A stretch of DNA of 20,517 bases from CAZLYK01 sp964563495 (GTDB lineage: Bacteria > Acidobacteriota > Blastocatellia > RBC074), in NCBI GenBank assembly GCA_964563495.1, contig CAZLYK010000088.1, positions 1 to 20,517 on the forward strand, in the 5' to 3' direction. The position numbers were made by a program, and so were the translations under genes. Under the pieces are notes generated by a model. That model was not told the origin of the DNA. It made no database searches and was given only the letters and a program-made list of their open reading frames with translations. Of this stretch, positions 1 to 12,288 are shown in pieces. Each line of letters begins with the position of its first letter. Within the stretch, counting starts at the first letter, position 1.

Positions 1-40
1 TGCTGCCGCAGTGTAAGCATTGATTGATGACCAATGCTAT

Positions 41-96
41 CAGCGCGGTTTTCAGGTTCGTGCGTCTGACAGGACGCACGAACCTGAAAGCCGCTG
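41..96. repeat. Long hairpin upstream of the membrane-fusion gene
   Basis: Positions 50-66 and 73-89 are perfect reverse complements (17 bp) around a 6-base loop (67-72). The flanks 41-49 and 90-96 are also mostly complementary. There is no T-run after it, so it is not a clear intrinsic terminator. It could be the transcript end of a gene left of the window or another palindromic repeat. It does not share the CAGGATT units of family A. Confidence 0.6.
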
Positions 97-99
97 TAA

Positions 100-130
100 T
101 CCTGCACAAATCTGGTCAATCCTATCTATT
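100..130. repeat. Decayed family A repeat arm
   Basis: The stretch matches the right arm of the family A palindrome (consensus halves TCCTGCAAAAATCCTGTC and AATCCTGTCTATT) with several substitutions. No left arm is visible next to it, so it is a solitary, degraded copy in the leader of the membrane-fusion gene. Confidence 0.6.
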
Positions 131-247
131 ATAGTCAAAGGCCAATCAAAGCGAAGCCGGTTGTGTCTTTTCGACTCTCTTGCTTATAATATTCAGCTTC
201 ACTCTGTCACAGATCAAAACTTGAACACTTTTCGACAAGATCAAAAA

Positions 248-1459
248 ATGGAAATCATCAACCGCAGAAGAGCCATCGCGCTTTTTTTTATCTTTTCCGT
301 CCTCGCCCTTGGTGCGTGCAAGAGCAGCGAGCCGCCGGTTGTGGCCTCGCGCGCGCCGAGTCTTCCGACAAAGCAGGTGACTTTGACGCCGGCTCAATCG
401 CGTAAGCTGACGCGCACGGTCACCGCCCCCGGGACCCTGGCGGCAGACGAGCAGGCCACCTTGAGCTTCAAGGTGGCGGGCCGGCTCAACCTGCTTAAAG
501 TCGACCTCGGTTCAATCGTTATCAAGGGGCAGATCATCGGCCAGCTGGAGACGATCGATTTCAACGTCCGCTTGCAGCAGACCGAGGCCGCGCTCCAGCA
601 GGCGCGCGTCAGACTGGGATTGCCTGCTCAGGGTGAAAACGACCGGATCGTGACCGAAAATACGGCTCTCGTCCGACAGGCCCGAGCCGTCCTGGAAGAG
701 GCGCGGCAGAACCGCGAGCGGGCGACCCAGCTCGTCAACCAGGGGATACAGTCGAAGGCCGAGCTCGATCGCGTCGAATCGGCTTTTCAGGTCGCTGACA
801 GCCGCTACCAGGATGCCGTCGAGGAGGTTCGCAATCGCGAGGCCGTCCTGCTACAGCGCCGCTCTGAGCTCGCGATCTCCAAACAGCAGCTCGCCGAAAC
901 GACCCTTTACGCCCCATTCGACGGGGCCGTCCGTGAGCGCCGCGCATCCATGGGTGAATATCTGGTCGCCGGCTCACCTGTCGTTACCCTGGTTCGCCTG
1001 CACCCATTGCGCCTGCGCGTCGAAGTCCCCGAACGCGAGGCGCAGGGGATACGCATCGGACAGTCGGTCCGCGTCTCGGTCGAGGGAGATCCCGATTACA
1101 CCCATTCCGGCCGCGTGGCCAGGTTGAGCCCCGCTTTTCTCGAACAGAGCCGCACGCTGATTATCGAGGCGGAAGTCGATAACCAGCAGGGTAGACTCCG
1201 CCCCGGCTCATTTGCCAAGGCGGAGATCCTGACCACCTCAACCGCAGATGCCGTCCTGGTGCCGGCTTCGGCCATCGTCACCTTCGCCGGAATTCAAAAA
1301 GTCTTCACCGTCAAAGACAATAAAGCCGTGGAGAAGAACGTCGTCGTCGGCAGACGCGAGGCTGATTGGGTCGTGGTCGAAGGAATTGATCCCGACACCC
1401 CCATTGTCGTCTCCCCGGGTAACCTGGTGACAGGCCAACCGGTGACCATCGCTCAGTAG
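248..1459 (+). CDS. RND-type periplasmic adaptor (membrane fusion) lipoprotein, HlyD/AcrA family
   Basis: The predicted protein is 403 aa. It opens with a lipoprotein signal peptide: basic NRRR, a hydrophobic stretch, then lipobox L21-G-A-C24, so it should be anchored to a membrane facing the periplasm. The family order is visible: a split lipoyl-like half-motif (PGTLAADEQATLSFKVAGRL), a long Gln/Ala/Arg-rich coiled-coil hairpin, the second half (TLYAPFDGAVRERRASMGEYL), then a beta-barrel and membrane-proximal domain ending near VVSPGNLVTGQPV. Such adaptors join an inner-membrane RND pump to an outer-membrane channel. The frame is open back to base 20, but the ATG at 248 is chosen because the signal peptide starts there and the upstream codons run through a hairpin and a repeat remnant. 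No RND pump gene follows. The partner is either left of the window or unlinked. Substrate unknown. Confidence 0.85.
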   Translation: MEIINRRRAIALFFIFSVLALGACKSSEPPVVASRAPSLPTKQVTLTPAQSRKLTRTVTAPGTLAADEQATLSFKVAGRLNLLKVDLGSIVIKGQIIGQLETIDFNVRLQQTEAALQQARVRLGLPAQGENDRIVTENTALVRQARAVLEEARQNRERATQLVNQGIQSKAELDRVESAFQVADSRYQDAVEEVRNREAVLLQRRSELAISKQQLAETTLYAPFDGAVRERRASMGEYLVAGSPVVTLVRLHPLRLRVEVPEREAQGIRIGQSVRVSVEGDPDYTHSGRVARLSPAFLEQSRTLIIEAEVDNQQGRLRPGSFAKAEILTTSTADAVLVPASAIVTFAGIQKVFTVKDNKAVEKNVVVGRREADWVVVEGIDPDTPIVVSPGNLVTGQPVTIAQ

Positions 1460-1651
1460 ATATAGATAACGCTGCCTCGACATGAGGTTTCCTTTACGGT
1501 TTTTGCTTCTGCCGGGAGAGGTGTATCAATAGAAAGGCACTAAATTTTGCATAAATTGCAGAAAACAAAAAAATTAGTTTGAAATCTCGGGCATTTTTAG
1601 AGTAAGCTTGCCCCAGCGTCGACCCCCTGGTAAATGGCCCCTCGAGTAAAC

Positions 1652-1657
1652 GGGAGG
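1652..1657 (+). promoter_or_regulatory. Strong Shine-Dalgarno of the FecR-like gene
   Basis: GGGAGG lies 7 bases before the ATG at 1665. It is one of the few strong ribosome-binding sites in the window and marks the first gene of the export block. The 205-base gap before it, 1460-1664, is AT-rich in its middle and contains no recognisable gene. Confidence 0.6.
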
Positions 1658-1664
1658 AAGTAGT

Positions 1665-2300
1665 ATGTTGTTTAACCCATCCGGCATCCGAAGGGTGATG
1701 GTTTTTTGTTTAGTTATCGCCTTGACTGCTTCCGGGATTCTCACCACTGCGCCCGCCTCGGCAGCAGGGAACAGCAAGGGGGCTGGAACCAAAAACAATC
1801 CTCAAATCGTCGGACAATTGTCTGTTCAAGGTTCAGTCACTCTCAACGAGAAGAAAGCAATCAACGGTACGTCCGTCTTCGACAACAGTCTGATCCGCGT
1901 GGCCTGCGCCAAAGGCAACAGTGCGATCGTCAACCTGGGCCGTCTGGGCCGGCTCGATCTGAGCCCGGGAACGAGCATGGTTCTGCGCTTCTCTGAAGGG
2001 CTGATCAGCGGCGACCTGCTCGAAGGCAACGCCACGGTCAACGCGCCTCCGGGGATCAAGGTATCTATTAATACGCCCGAAGGCGTGATCGCCGCAGACG
2101 GCAAGGACAATACCGTCTTACCGGTCAAGACTCAGCGCGGCGTGCGATGCGTCCCGATGGTCATCAGCAGCTCTTCATCGTCTCCGGCGCTCGGCACCGG
2201 TGCGATTGCAGCGATCCTGATCGGCGTCGGCGGCGCGGCTGTTGCCGGTGCTGCCGTGGCCGGACAGAACACAAACCCGGCCTCGGGTGTGGTTCCTTAA
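1665..2300 (+). CDS. Secreted FecR-like domain protein, exopolysaccharide-locus associated
   Basis: The protein is 211 aa with a signal peptide (hydrophobic residues 10-30, cleavage likely after ASA near 34). The middle resembles a FecR-type beta domain: residues of the form SAIVNLGRLGRLDLSPGTSM followed by a repeated strand pattern rich in G, N and V. In FecR proteins this domain is periplasmic. Here there is no sigma/anti-sigma N-terminus, so a regulatory role is not supported. The last 40 residues hold a Ser run, then a Gly/Ala-rich hydrophobic segment (about 181-203) that may be a membrane anchor. The stop is 9 bases from the next gene, which suggests co-expression with the TPR protein and the ligase. 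Family assignment is moderate, function unknown. Confidence 0.6.
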   Translation: MLFNPSGIRRVMVFCLVIALTASGILTTAPASAAGNSKGAGTKNNPQIVGQLSVQGSVTLNEKKAINGTSVFDNSLIRVACAKGNSAIVNLGRLGRLDLSPGTSMVLRFSEGLISGDLLEGNATVNAPPGIKVSINTPEGVIAADGKDNTVLPVKTQRGVRCVPMVISSSSSSPALGTGAIAAILIGVGGAAVAGAAVAGQNTNPASGVVP

Positions 2301-2309
2301 CGACAAAGA

Positions 2310-3602
2310 GTGTCCTTCACAATCAAATTAGACAGCCTTGTCAGCCGGATCGCGTTGTTGACGCCGATTCTGTTGATCGGTTTTATCCTGATCTGGCTGG
2401 TTTACGCACATTTCATCATTCGTTTCATGGCCGATACCCGCCTGACTATCAGCCGTGAGGCCCTGGCCGCCGCCTCCGCCAGATTCCCGAATTCGCCCCG
2501 CATTAATTATCGTCTGGCTGAGGCCGAGATGGCAGCCGGAACGGCGCAGGATCAGGCTCTGGCCGATGTCCTGAAACATGTGGGGATGGCCGTCAAGTAC
2601 TCCCCCTGGGACTACAAGGTCAGGCGACTGCTGGGCAACGCCCAGGAACTCAGCGGGGACGCTGAGAGCGCCGAGAGATCTTTGAGGGCTGCAGTCCAAT
2701 TGGCGCCATATCACGTCGGGGTCAATTGGGAACTGGCCAACCTGCTCTTAAGAAGGTCCAAGCTGGAAGAGTCGTTAGGGCATTTCCGGATAGCGACCAG
2801 GGGGAGCGACGATCTCTTCCCGCAGGCTTACGATCTGCTCTGGCGATCCTCGGGAAATGACCTGGAGGTGCTCAAGCAAATGGCCGGGAATGACCCGACC
2901 TCGCAACTCTCCATGGTCCAGTTCTTCCTGGATCAGAAACTGGTCGCCGAGGCGCTCGAAGTTTTTAAAGGGATCAATCGTCAGGATAAGCTCAATTCGA
3001 CCAAGAGCGCGGTCTTTATCAAATCGCTGATCGCCGCCGGGCAGTTCGAGCCGGCGCGCACCCTCTGGCTGGATCTGGTCGGATCCCCATCGGATCAGCA
3101 GTCGCCAAACGGCTCCCTGATCTGGAATGGCAGCTTCGAAAGGGACCCGGTCAAAAACTTCGAGCACTTCGACTGGACGATCGGCCCGACCGAATACGCC
3201 AGAATAGGGCTCGATACCCGCGTCGCGCGAACCGGTTCCAGATCGCTCAAACTGGCTTTCTCCGGGCGCGACACGACCAGGATCAACGGCGAGATCAAAC
3301 AGTTGATTGTCCTGCGCCCCGGCGTTCGCTACCTGCTCGAATGCTACGCCAAATCCGGCGACCTGCTCTCACCCGAGGGCCCGCGCATCGCCATCCTCGG
3401 TCAGAACGGTGTGATCGCTTCTTCCGACCCGGTCAGAGAGGGCTCTAGTGATTGGGAACGCCTGCTCATTGATTTCACGGCGCCCGATACGGCCGCCCCG
3501 AAATATGTAGCCATAATCCGGATCCCGAAATTCAGCTTCGACAACCCGACCCGCGGCACGGTCTGGTTCGACGATTGGAGATTGAGTGAGTATGTGGAAT
3601 AG
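2310..3602 (+). CDS. Membrane-anchored TPR protein with C-terminal carbohydrate-binding-like domain
   Basis: The protein is 430 aa from a GTG start. An N-terminal membrane segment (about residues 10-34) is followed by TPR-like helical pairs at about 45-190, for example YRLAEAEMAAG and LLGNAQELSGDAESAERSL. The C-terminal third (from about 270) starts NGSFERDPVKNFEHFDW and continues as a beta-rich domain resembling the CBM4/9 jelly-roll type. TPR proteins next to O-antigen ligases often scaffold polymerisation or export, so a glycan-handling scaffold is a reasonable inference. The GTG start keeps the membrane anchor. The next ATG, at 2427, would delete it. The stop TAG (3600-3602) is formed at the first bases of the family A palindrome that follows. 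Confidence 0.7.
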   Translation: MSFTIKLDSLVSRIALLTPILLIGFILIWLVYAHFIIRFMADTRLTISREALAAASARFPNSPRINYRLAEAEMAAGTAQDQALADVLKHVGMAVKYSPWDYKVRRLLGNAQELSGDAESAERSLRAAVQLAPYHVGVNWELANLLLRRSKLEESLGHFRIATRGSDDLFPQAYDLLWRSSGNDLEVLKQMAGNDPTSQLSMVQFFLDQKLVAEALEVFKGINRQDKLNSTKSAVFIKSLIAAGQFEPARTLWLDLVGSPSDQQSPNGSLIWNGSFERDPVKNFEHFDWTIGPTEYARIGLDTRVARTGSRSLKLAFSGRDTTRINGEIKQLIVLRPGVRYLLECYAKSGDLLSPEGPRIAILGQNGVIASSDPVREGSSDWERLLIDFTAPDTAAPKYVAIIRIPKFSFDNPTRGTVWFDDWRLSEYVE

Positions 3603-3678
3603 ACAGGATTGACAGGATTTTTGCAGGATTGAACAAGACATCTTGTTCAATCCTGCAAAAATCCTGTTAATCCTGTCT
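3601..3678. repeat. Family A palindrome, cargo-free copy
   Basis: Arms 3601-3638 and 3641-3678 are reverse complements over 38 bases with one mismatch and a 2-base centre. Each arm carries three CAGGATT units (AGACAGGATTGACAGGATTT, then TTGCAGGATT). It fills the gap between the TPR protein and the ligase and touches the TPR gene's stop codon. No T-run follows, so it is not a standard terminator, although such a hairpin could slow transcription. Confidence 0.95.
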
Positions 3679-3689
3679 GTTAAAAACAG

Positions 3690-5138
3690 ATGACGAGAGA
3701 AGCAAAGAGTTATGATCAGGGGTTGACGGCGGGCGATAAGCTCGGCATCGCGGTCATCCTCGGCCTGCTTCTGACCATGGTCGTATCGACGCTGGCGTTC
3801 GGCTCGGTGGAGCCGTGGTCGATCGCCATCCTCGATCTCATGATCGTCCTTCTCCTCCTGCTCTGGGGAATCAAGATCTTCGCCGATGGGAAGCTCACCT
3901 TCTCGATGCCGGCGACCGCCCTGCCGCTGATCGTCGTGCTCGTTTATGGGGCTCTCCAGGGGTTCTCCTTTACCGATCAAAACGGTCGGCGCTGGAGCAT
4001 CTCGATGGACGCCGAAGCCACACGCCTGAGCCTCGAAGTCACGCTTTGCCTGACCATCGCCATGCTCGTGGCCGCCAATTTCTTCGAGGGCCGGGAGCGG
4101 ATAGCCCTGCTCCGGAACTTCCTCATCTTCTTCGGATTTGGGCTCTCCGTTTTTGGCCTGATCCAGCATTTCACCTGGAATGGGAAATATTATTGGATCT
4201 TCGATCCGCTCATGCCGGCATCTTCGCCGTTCGGCCCGTTCGTCAATCATAACCATTTTGCCGGATACATAGAGATGATTGTCCCTATCCCGGTGGCCTT
4301 GATCGTGACGCGCGCGGTGCGTGGGGAGATCTCGCTGCTCTACGGATTCGCGGCCATGCTCATGAGCGTCGCCACGATCATCTCGCTCTCTCGCGGCGGG
4401 ATGGTCAGTCTGGTCTCCGGCATTATGTTCGTCATTATCTTCGGGCTGAGGCCGTCGATGGTCAAAGAAGGCGCGTCGAGCTCGCTCAGATTTCCTCTCT
4501 TCCTCTCCCGTGTAGGCGCTGCCGCCGTCCTCGTCTTTACCATCGGCGCGGGTATCTGGTGGATGGGATCCGACGCCGTGGTCAGAAGAATAGAGAAGAC
4601 CGATATCTCCACCGAAGAGCGCAGCAGCACCCCTGGACGCGAGACGATCTATCAAAGTCGCGGCTGGATCTGGCGAGATACCCTCTCAATGATCCGTCAA
4701 AACTGGGTCCTCGGCGTAGGCCTGGGAGCTTTTGAGACCACCTATCCTATATATAGCCGGCGCGACGGCTATACCACCGTCTCTCAAGCTCACAACGATT
4801 ATTTACAAATTCTTGCTGATGCAGGGGTAATCGGGGCCCTCGCGGCGCTTGCCTTCATTTTCCTGGTTTTTCGCGACTCTTTTCGCGGCCAGCGCCACCG
4901 CGACCCGGATTTATCGGCAATCGCACTCGGCTGTGGCGGGGGAATTTTTGCCCTTCTCGTCCATAGTTTGTTCGATTTCAATTTACAGTTGCCCTCAAAT
5001 GCTTTACTTTTCCTTATCTTAACCGCGGTTATTTCAAGTATTAGTCGAACAGTTAAGCAGGGCAGAGTAAACGATGCCGTGTTATCACGAGTGCCGCGTC
5101 TCAAACGTGCGACGCGTGAGTTGGAGGTATGGTCGTGA
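3690..5138 (+). CDS. O-antigen ligase / polysaccharide polymerase family membrane protein (Wzy_C type)
   Basis: The protein is 482 aa with about ten to twelve hydrophobic segments. The conserved ligase-type motif GPFVNHNHFAGYIEM lies near residue 185, followed by SRGGMVSL. A large polar loop has the family's QAHNDYLQILADAGVIG block near residue 370. These are hallmarks of the WaaL/Wzy_C superfamily, which transfers or polymerises undecaprenyl-linked glycans on the periplasmic side of the inner membrane. Ligase versus polymerase cannot be separated from sequence alone. Placement before Wza- and Wzc-like genes favours polymerisation or export of an exopolysaccharide. The ATG at 3690 lacks a good Shine-Dalgarno and sits just past the family A palindrome. 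The 3' end overlaps the export gene by 4 bases if the latter starts at GTG 5135. Confidence 0.85.
   Translation: MTREAKSYDQGLTAGDKLGIAVILGLLLTMVVSTLAFGSVEPWSIAILDLMIVLLLLLWGIKIFADGKLTFSMPATALPLIVVLVYGALQGFSFTDQNGRRWSISMDAEATRLSLEVTLCLTIAMLVAANFFEGRERIALLRNFLIFFGFGLSVFGLIQHFTWNGKYYWIFDPLMPASSPFGPFVNHNHFAGYIEMIVPIPVALIVTRAVRGEISLLYGFAAMLMSVATIISLSRGGMVSLVSGIMFVIIFGLRPSMVKEGASSSLRFPLFLSRVGAAAVLVFTIGAGIWWMGSDAVVRRIEKTDISTEERSSTPGRETIYQSRGWIWRDTLSMIRQNWVLGVGLGAFETTYPIYSRRDGYTTVSQAHNDYLQILADAGVIGALAALAFIFLVFRDSFRGQRHRDPDLSAIALGCGGGIFALLVHSLFDFNLQLPSNALLFLILTAVISSISRTVKQGRVNDAVLSRVPRLKRATRELEVWS
5123..5127 (+). promoter_or_regulatory. Shine-Dalgarno that decides the export-protein start
   Basis: GGAGG ends 1 base before ATG 5129, too close for use, but 7 bases before the in-frame GTG at 5135. 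That GTG also gives the common 4-base GTGA overlap with the ligase stop, so translational coupling from GTG is preferred. Confidence 0.6.
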
Positions 5139-6286
5139 AGATACAAGCTAGCCGGATCGGCAACCCGAGATGGATTGCCCTGATCCTTTGTCTGACCGTC
5201 ATTTTTAGCGCTGTCGCCTTTGGTCAGGATCAGCAGCCTCCGCGTCGGGGGGCAGCCAACCCGCGGGTCAATACCGACGGCAACAGCAACGCTCCGCGCA
5301 GCAGCGTCCGCACCGGTCCGGATGTGATTATGTCCTCGGATGGAGATTACCAGGTCGCCATCAGCGACGTGGTCGAGATCATCATCGAAGACGCCTCGGA
5401 GCTCTCGGGCAGCTACCGGATAAACAAAACCGGTGCTATCCCCATGAAGTATCTGGGAACTATGGTCATCGCCGGAAAAACCCCGGAAGAGATCGGCAAC
5501 ATGATTGCTGACGGTTTGCGCGGTCGCTACCTCAAAGACCCCAAAGTCTACGTGACGGTCAAACAGTACAACAGCCGAACGTTTTTCATACAGGGGTCGG
5601 TTCGCTCACCCGGCGTTTACGTGATAGAGGGCCGTCCCTCGCTCTTCAAACTGATCTCAATCGCCGGAGGTATGACCGAGAATCACGGCTCAATGGCCTA
5701 CATTATTCGTGAGACCAAGGTCAATCCGGAAAAACTGGAGATGATCCGGGCCGGACAGAAGGCTGAGAGCAAGCCCGTCTCGACCGAGCTCGCCAAAGCC
5801 GTCGATGAGGCCAAGGGAAACCTGTCCGGGATCGAAGGTGAATCCGAATATGAATTGCTGACCGCACACGTCACCGGGCTCTTCCGGGGACGCTTCGAGC
5901 AGAACCTGATCATTCAGCCGAATGATCTGGTCTATATTCCGCCGGCCGATGTCTTTTTCGTCGCCGGCGAGGTCAAGGCTCCCGGGCAGTTTCCGCTGCG
6001 CGAGGGGACGACATTGCGCCAGGCGATCTCCCTCGCCCAGGGGACCTACTTCAAATCGGCGACCAATCGCGGAATCATCTTCCGCCAGGACCCGGTCACC
6101 GGAAAGCTCAACGAGATCGCGGTCGATATCGGAGCGGTCATGAGCGGTAAACGCGAAGACATCCCGATCATGCCCAATGACGTGATCATGGTCCCGAACA
6201 GCAAAATCAAGACCGTCACCGGCGCGCTTTTGATGTCGCTCGGTAACGCCGCGGCGCTCTCCGTCCCAATGGGCGTCATTCGTTAA
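5135..6286 (+). CDS. Outer-membrane polysaccharide export protein, Wza-like (Poly_export plus SLBB)
   Basis: The protein is 383 aa from GTG 5135 (385 from ATG 5129). It has a signal peptide with hydrophobic core WIALILCLTVIFSAVAFG. The Poly_export domain follows (YQVAISDVVEIIIEDASELS to KDPKVYVTVKQYNSRTFFI). Two SLBB-type beta-grasp repeats are seen, GSVRSPGVYVIEGRPSLFKL and GEVKAPGQFPLREGTTLRQA, each with the V-x-x-P-G core. Wza-type proteins form the periplasmic and outer-membrane channel for capsule or exopolysaccharide. Unlike E. coli Wza there is no lipobox Cys at the cleavage site and no obvious C-terminal amphipathic helix for an outer-membrane pore, so it may be a periplasmic-side adaptor. 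Neighbours (ligase before, tyrosine kinases after) fit a Wza-Wzc export system. Confidence 0.9.
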   Translation: MKIQASRIGNPRWIALILCLTVIFSAVAFGQDQQPPRRGAANPRVNTDGNSNAPRSSVRTGPDVIMSSDGDYQVAISDVVEIIIEDASELSGSYRINKTGAIPMKYLGTMVIAGKTPEEIGNMIADGLRGRYLKDPKVYVTVKQYNSRTFFIQGSVRSPGVYVIEGRPSLFKLISIAGGMTENHGSMAYIIRETKVNPEKLEMIRAGQKAESKPVSTELAKAVDEAKGNLSGIEGESEYELLTAHVTGLFRGRFEQNLIIQPNDLVYIPPADVFFVAGEVKAPGQFPLREGTTLRQAISLAQGTYFKSATNRGIIFRQDPVTGKLNEIAVDIGAVMSGKREDIPIMPNDVIMVPNSKIKTVTGALLMSLGNAAALSVPMGVIR

Positions 6287-6301
6287 AAAATAGACGGGGT
6301 T
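6287..6301. repeat. Possible decayed family A end
   Basis: The 15 bases starting at the AATAGAC directly after the TAA of the export gene match the family A end AATAGACAGGATTGA at 13 of 15 positions. The match stops there, so chance is not excluded. The location, touching a stop codon, is the same as for clear copies. Confidence 0.3.
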
Positions 6302-6356
6302 GAGTCGATTCAATCCAAGCTATTTTCCTCACTCAGGGATAAGGAACAGCTCCTTT

Positions 6357-8765
<2,409 letters not shown>

Positions 8766-8854
8766 ATCGGCAGTTTAGTTCCTGAGCGCCGTTTGTACAA
8801 TCTTCTATTAAATTTTTTAAGCGCGGGCCCCCGTGCGCGGAAAGTAGTAGACCG

Positions 8855-11302
<2,448 letters not shown>

Positions 11303-11307
11303 GAAAA

Positions 11308-11442
11308 AATAGACAGGATGGACAGGATTTTTGCAGGATTAAACAAGACGGTTTAAGGGGGAGTGGTTTTGGTTAACCCTATTACCTCTTCCCTTAAATA
11401 GTCTTGTTCAATCCTGCAAAAATCCTGTCAATCCTGTCTATT
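11308..11442. repeat. Family A palindrome with 51-base centre
   Basis: Arms 11308-11349 and 11401-11442 are 42 bases each and pair with two mismatches. The 51-base centre (11350-11400) has its own stem, TTTAAGGG (11352-11359) with CCCTTAAA (11391-11398). There is no ORF in the centre. The element fills the gap between the second kinase and the ABC permease. The right arm can be read as an artificial N-terminal extension of the permease. Confidence 0.93.
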
Positions 11443-11451
11443 CATTTCGAA

Positions 11452-12288
11452 ATGCAGTCTACGCTCCCTGAAAAGCCGCTCGTCTCGATTCGGCCCGGCC
11501 GTCAATGGGTGGCGATCGATCTCAAAGCCCTCTGGGCATATCGCGAGCTGCTCTACTTTCTGACCTGGCGCGACGTCAAGGTCCGCTACAAGCAGACTGC
11601 CCTCGGAGCCGTGTGGGCGATCATCCAGCCGCTCTTGACCATGATCATCTTCACGCTCTTCTTCGGCAGGCTCGCCGGCATTCCATCGGATGGTATTCCG
11701 TACCCGCTCTTCGCCTATGCCGGTCTGCTTCCGTGGACGTTCTTCTCGAACGCCGTGACCAACAGCAGCAACAGTCTGGTCGGCAGCGCCAACCTGATCA
11801 CCAAAGTCTATTTTCCACGCATGATCATTCCCGGCTCGGCCGTCGCCGCCGGGCTGATCGATTTCGCCATCGCCTTCGCCGTCCTCGTCATCCTCATGTT
11901 CTATTACGGCGTGGCGATCACGCCGAACCTCTTGATCATGCCGGCGCTGGTCGTCATGACTGCGGCGCTCGCCCTCGGCATAGGCATGTGGATGTCGGCG
12001 CTCAACGTCAAATATAGAGACATCCGCTACGCTCTGCCCTTCGCCATTCAACTCCTCATGTTCGCGACGCCGATCATCTACCCGTCGAGTATGGTCCCCG
12101 CGAAATGGCGATACCTGCTCAGCCTCAACCCGCTGGCCGGGATTATCGAGGGCTATCGCGCCGCGCTTTTCGGCAAGCCGTTAGACTGGCCGGCGCTCGG
12201 ATTATCGACGGTGATTACCATCGGATTGCTCGTCTACGCCGCATTCTTCTTTCGTAAAACCGAGAGGACTTTTGCAGATATTGTTTAA
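11452..12288 (+). CDS. Polysaccharide ABC transporter permease, ABC-2 / Wzm-like
   Basis: The protein is 278 aa with six hydrophobic segments. The Wzm/TagG N-terminal signature is present (TWRDVKVRYKQTALGAVWAI), as are LITKVYFPRMIIPGS, LNVKYRDIRYALPF and SLNPLAGIIEGYRAALFG. Such permeases flip undecaprenyl-linked polysaccharide across the inner membrane with a Wzt-type ATPase. No ATPase gene is adjacent or anywhere else in the window, which is unusual because wzm and wzt are normally neighbours. The frame is open from 11404, but those 16 codons lie mostly in the repeat arm, so the ATG at 11452 is used. The TAA stop is followed at once by the next repeat. Confidence 0.88.
   Translation: MQSTLPEKPLVSIRPGRQWVAIDLKALWAYRELLYFLTWRDVKVRYKQTALGAVWAIIQPLLTMIIFTLFFGRLAGIPSDGIPYPLFAYAGLLPWTFFSNAVTNSSNSLVGSANLITKVYFPRMIIPGSAVAAGLIDFAIAFAVLVILMFYYGVAITPNLLIMPALVVMTAALALGIGMWMSALNVKYRDIRYALPFAIQLLMFATPIIYPSSMVPAKWRYLLSLNPLAGIIEGYRAALFGKPLDWPALGLSTVITIGLLVYAAFFFRKTERTFADIV

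Noticed and set aside
20..247. N-terminal extension of the membrane-fusion protein to base 20
   Set aside because: The codons run through a hairpin and a repeat remnant; the lipoprotein signal begins at ATG 248.
1474..1497. Intrinsic terminator after the membrane-fusion gene
   Set aside because: The stem is only CCTC/GAGG (4 bp) and the T-run is broken; too weak to annotate.
1535..1552. Sigma-54 type promoter GGCACTAAATTTTGCA
   Set aside because: The GG-to-GC spacing is 11 bases instead of the required 10; no activator site is seen.
1580..1660. Riboswitch in the leader of the FecR-like gene
   Set aside because: Some short pairing is possible, but no conserved core of a known class could be recognised.
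3369..4655. Long reverse-strand ORF (428 codons)
   Set aside because: Antisense shadow of the ligase gene; the translation is Arg/Asp/Glu-rich with no domain, while the + strand has clear family motifs. Similar shadows at 7149-7928, 9872-11257, 13335-14162 and 19072-19848 were rejected likewise.
6300..6356. First kinase start at TTG 6300
   Set aside because: The paralog starts with the same MAEDK found at ATG 6357.
11404..11451. Permease start at TTG 11404
   Set aside because: The 16 extra codons lie mostly in the family A right arm; ATG 11452 precedes a normal Wzm-like beginning.
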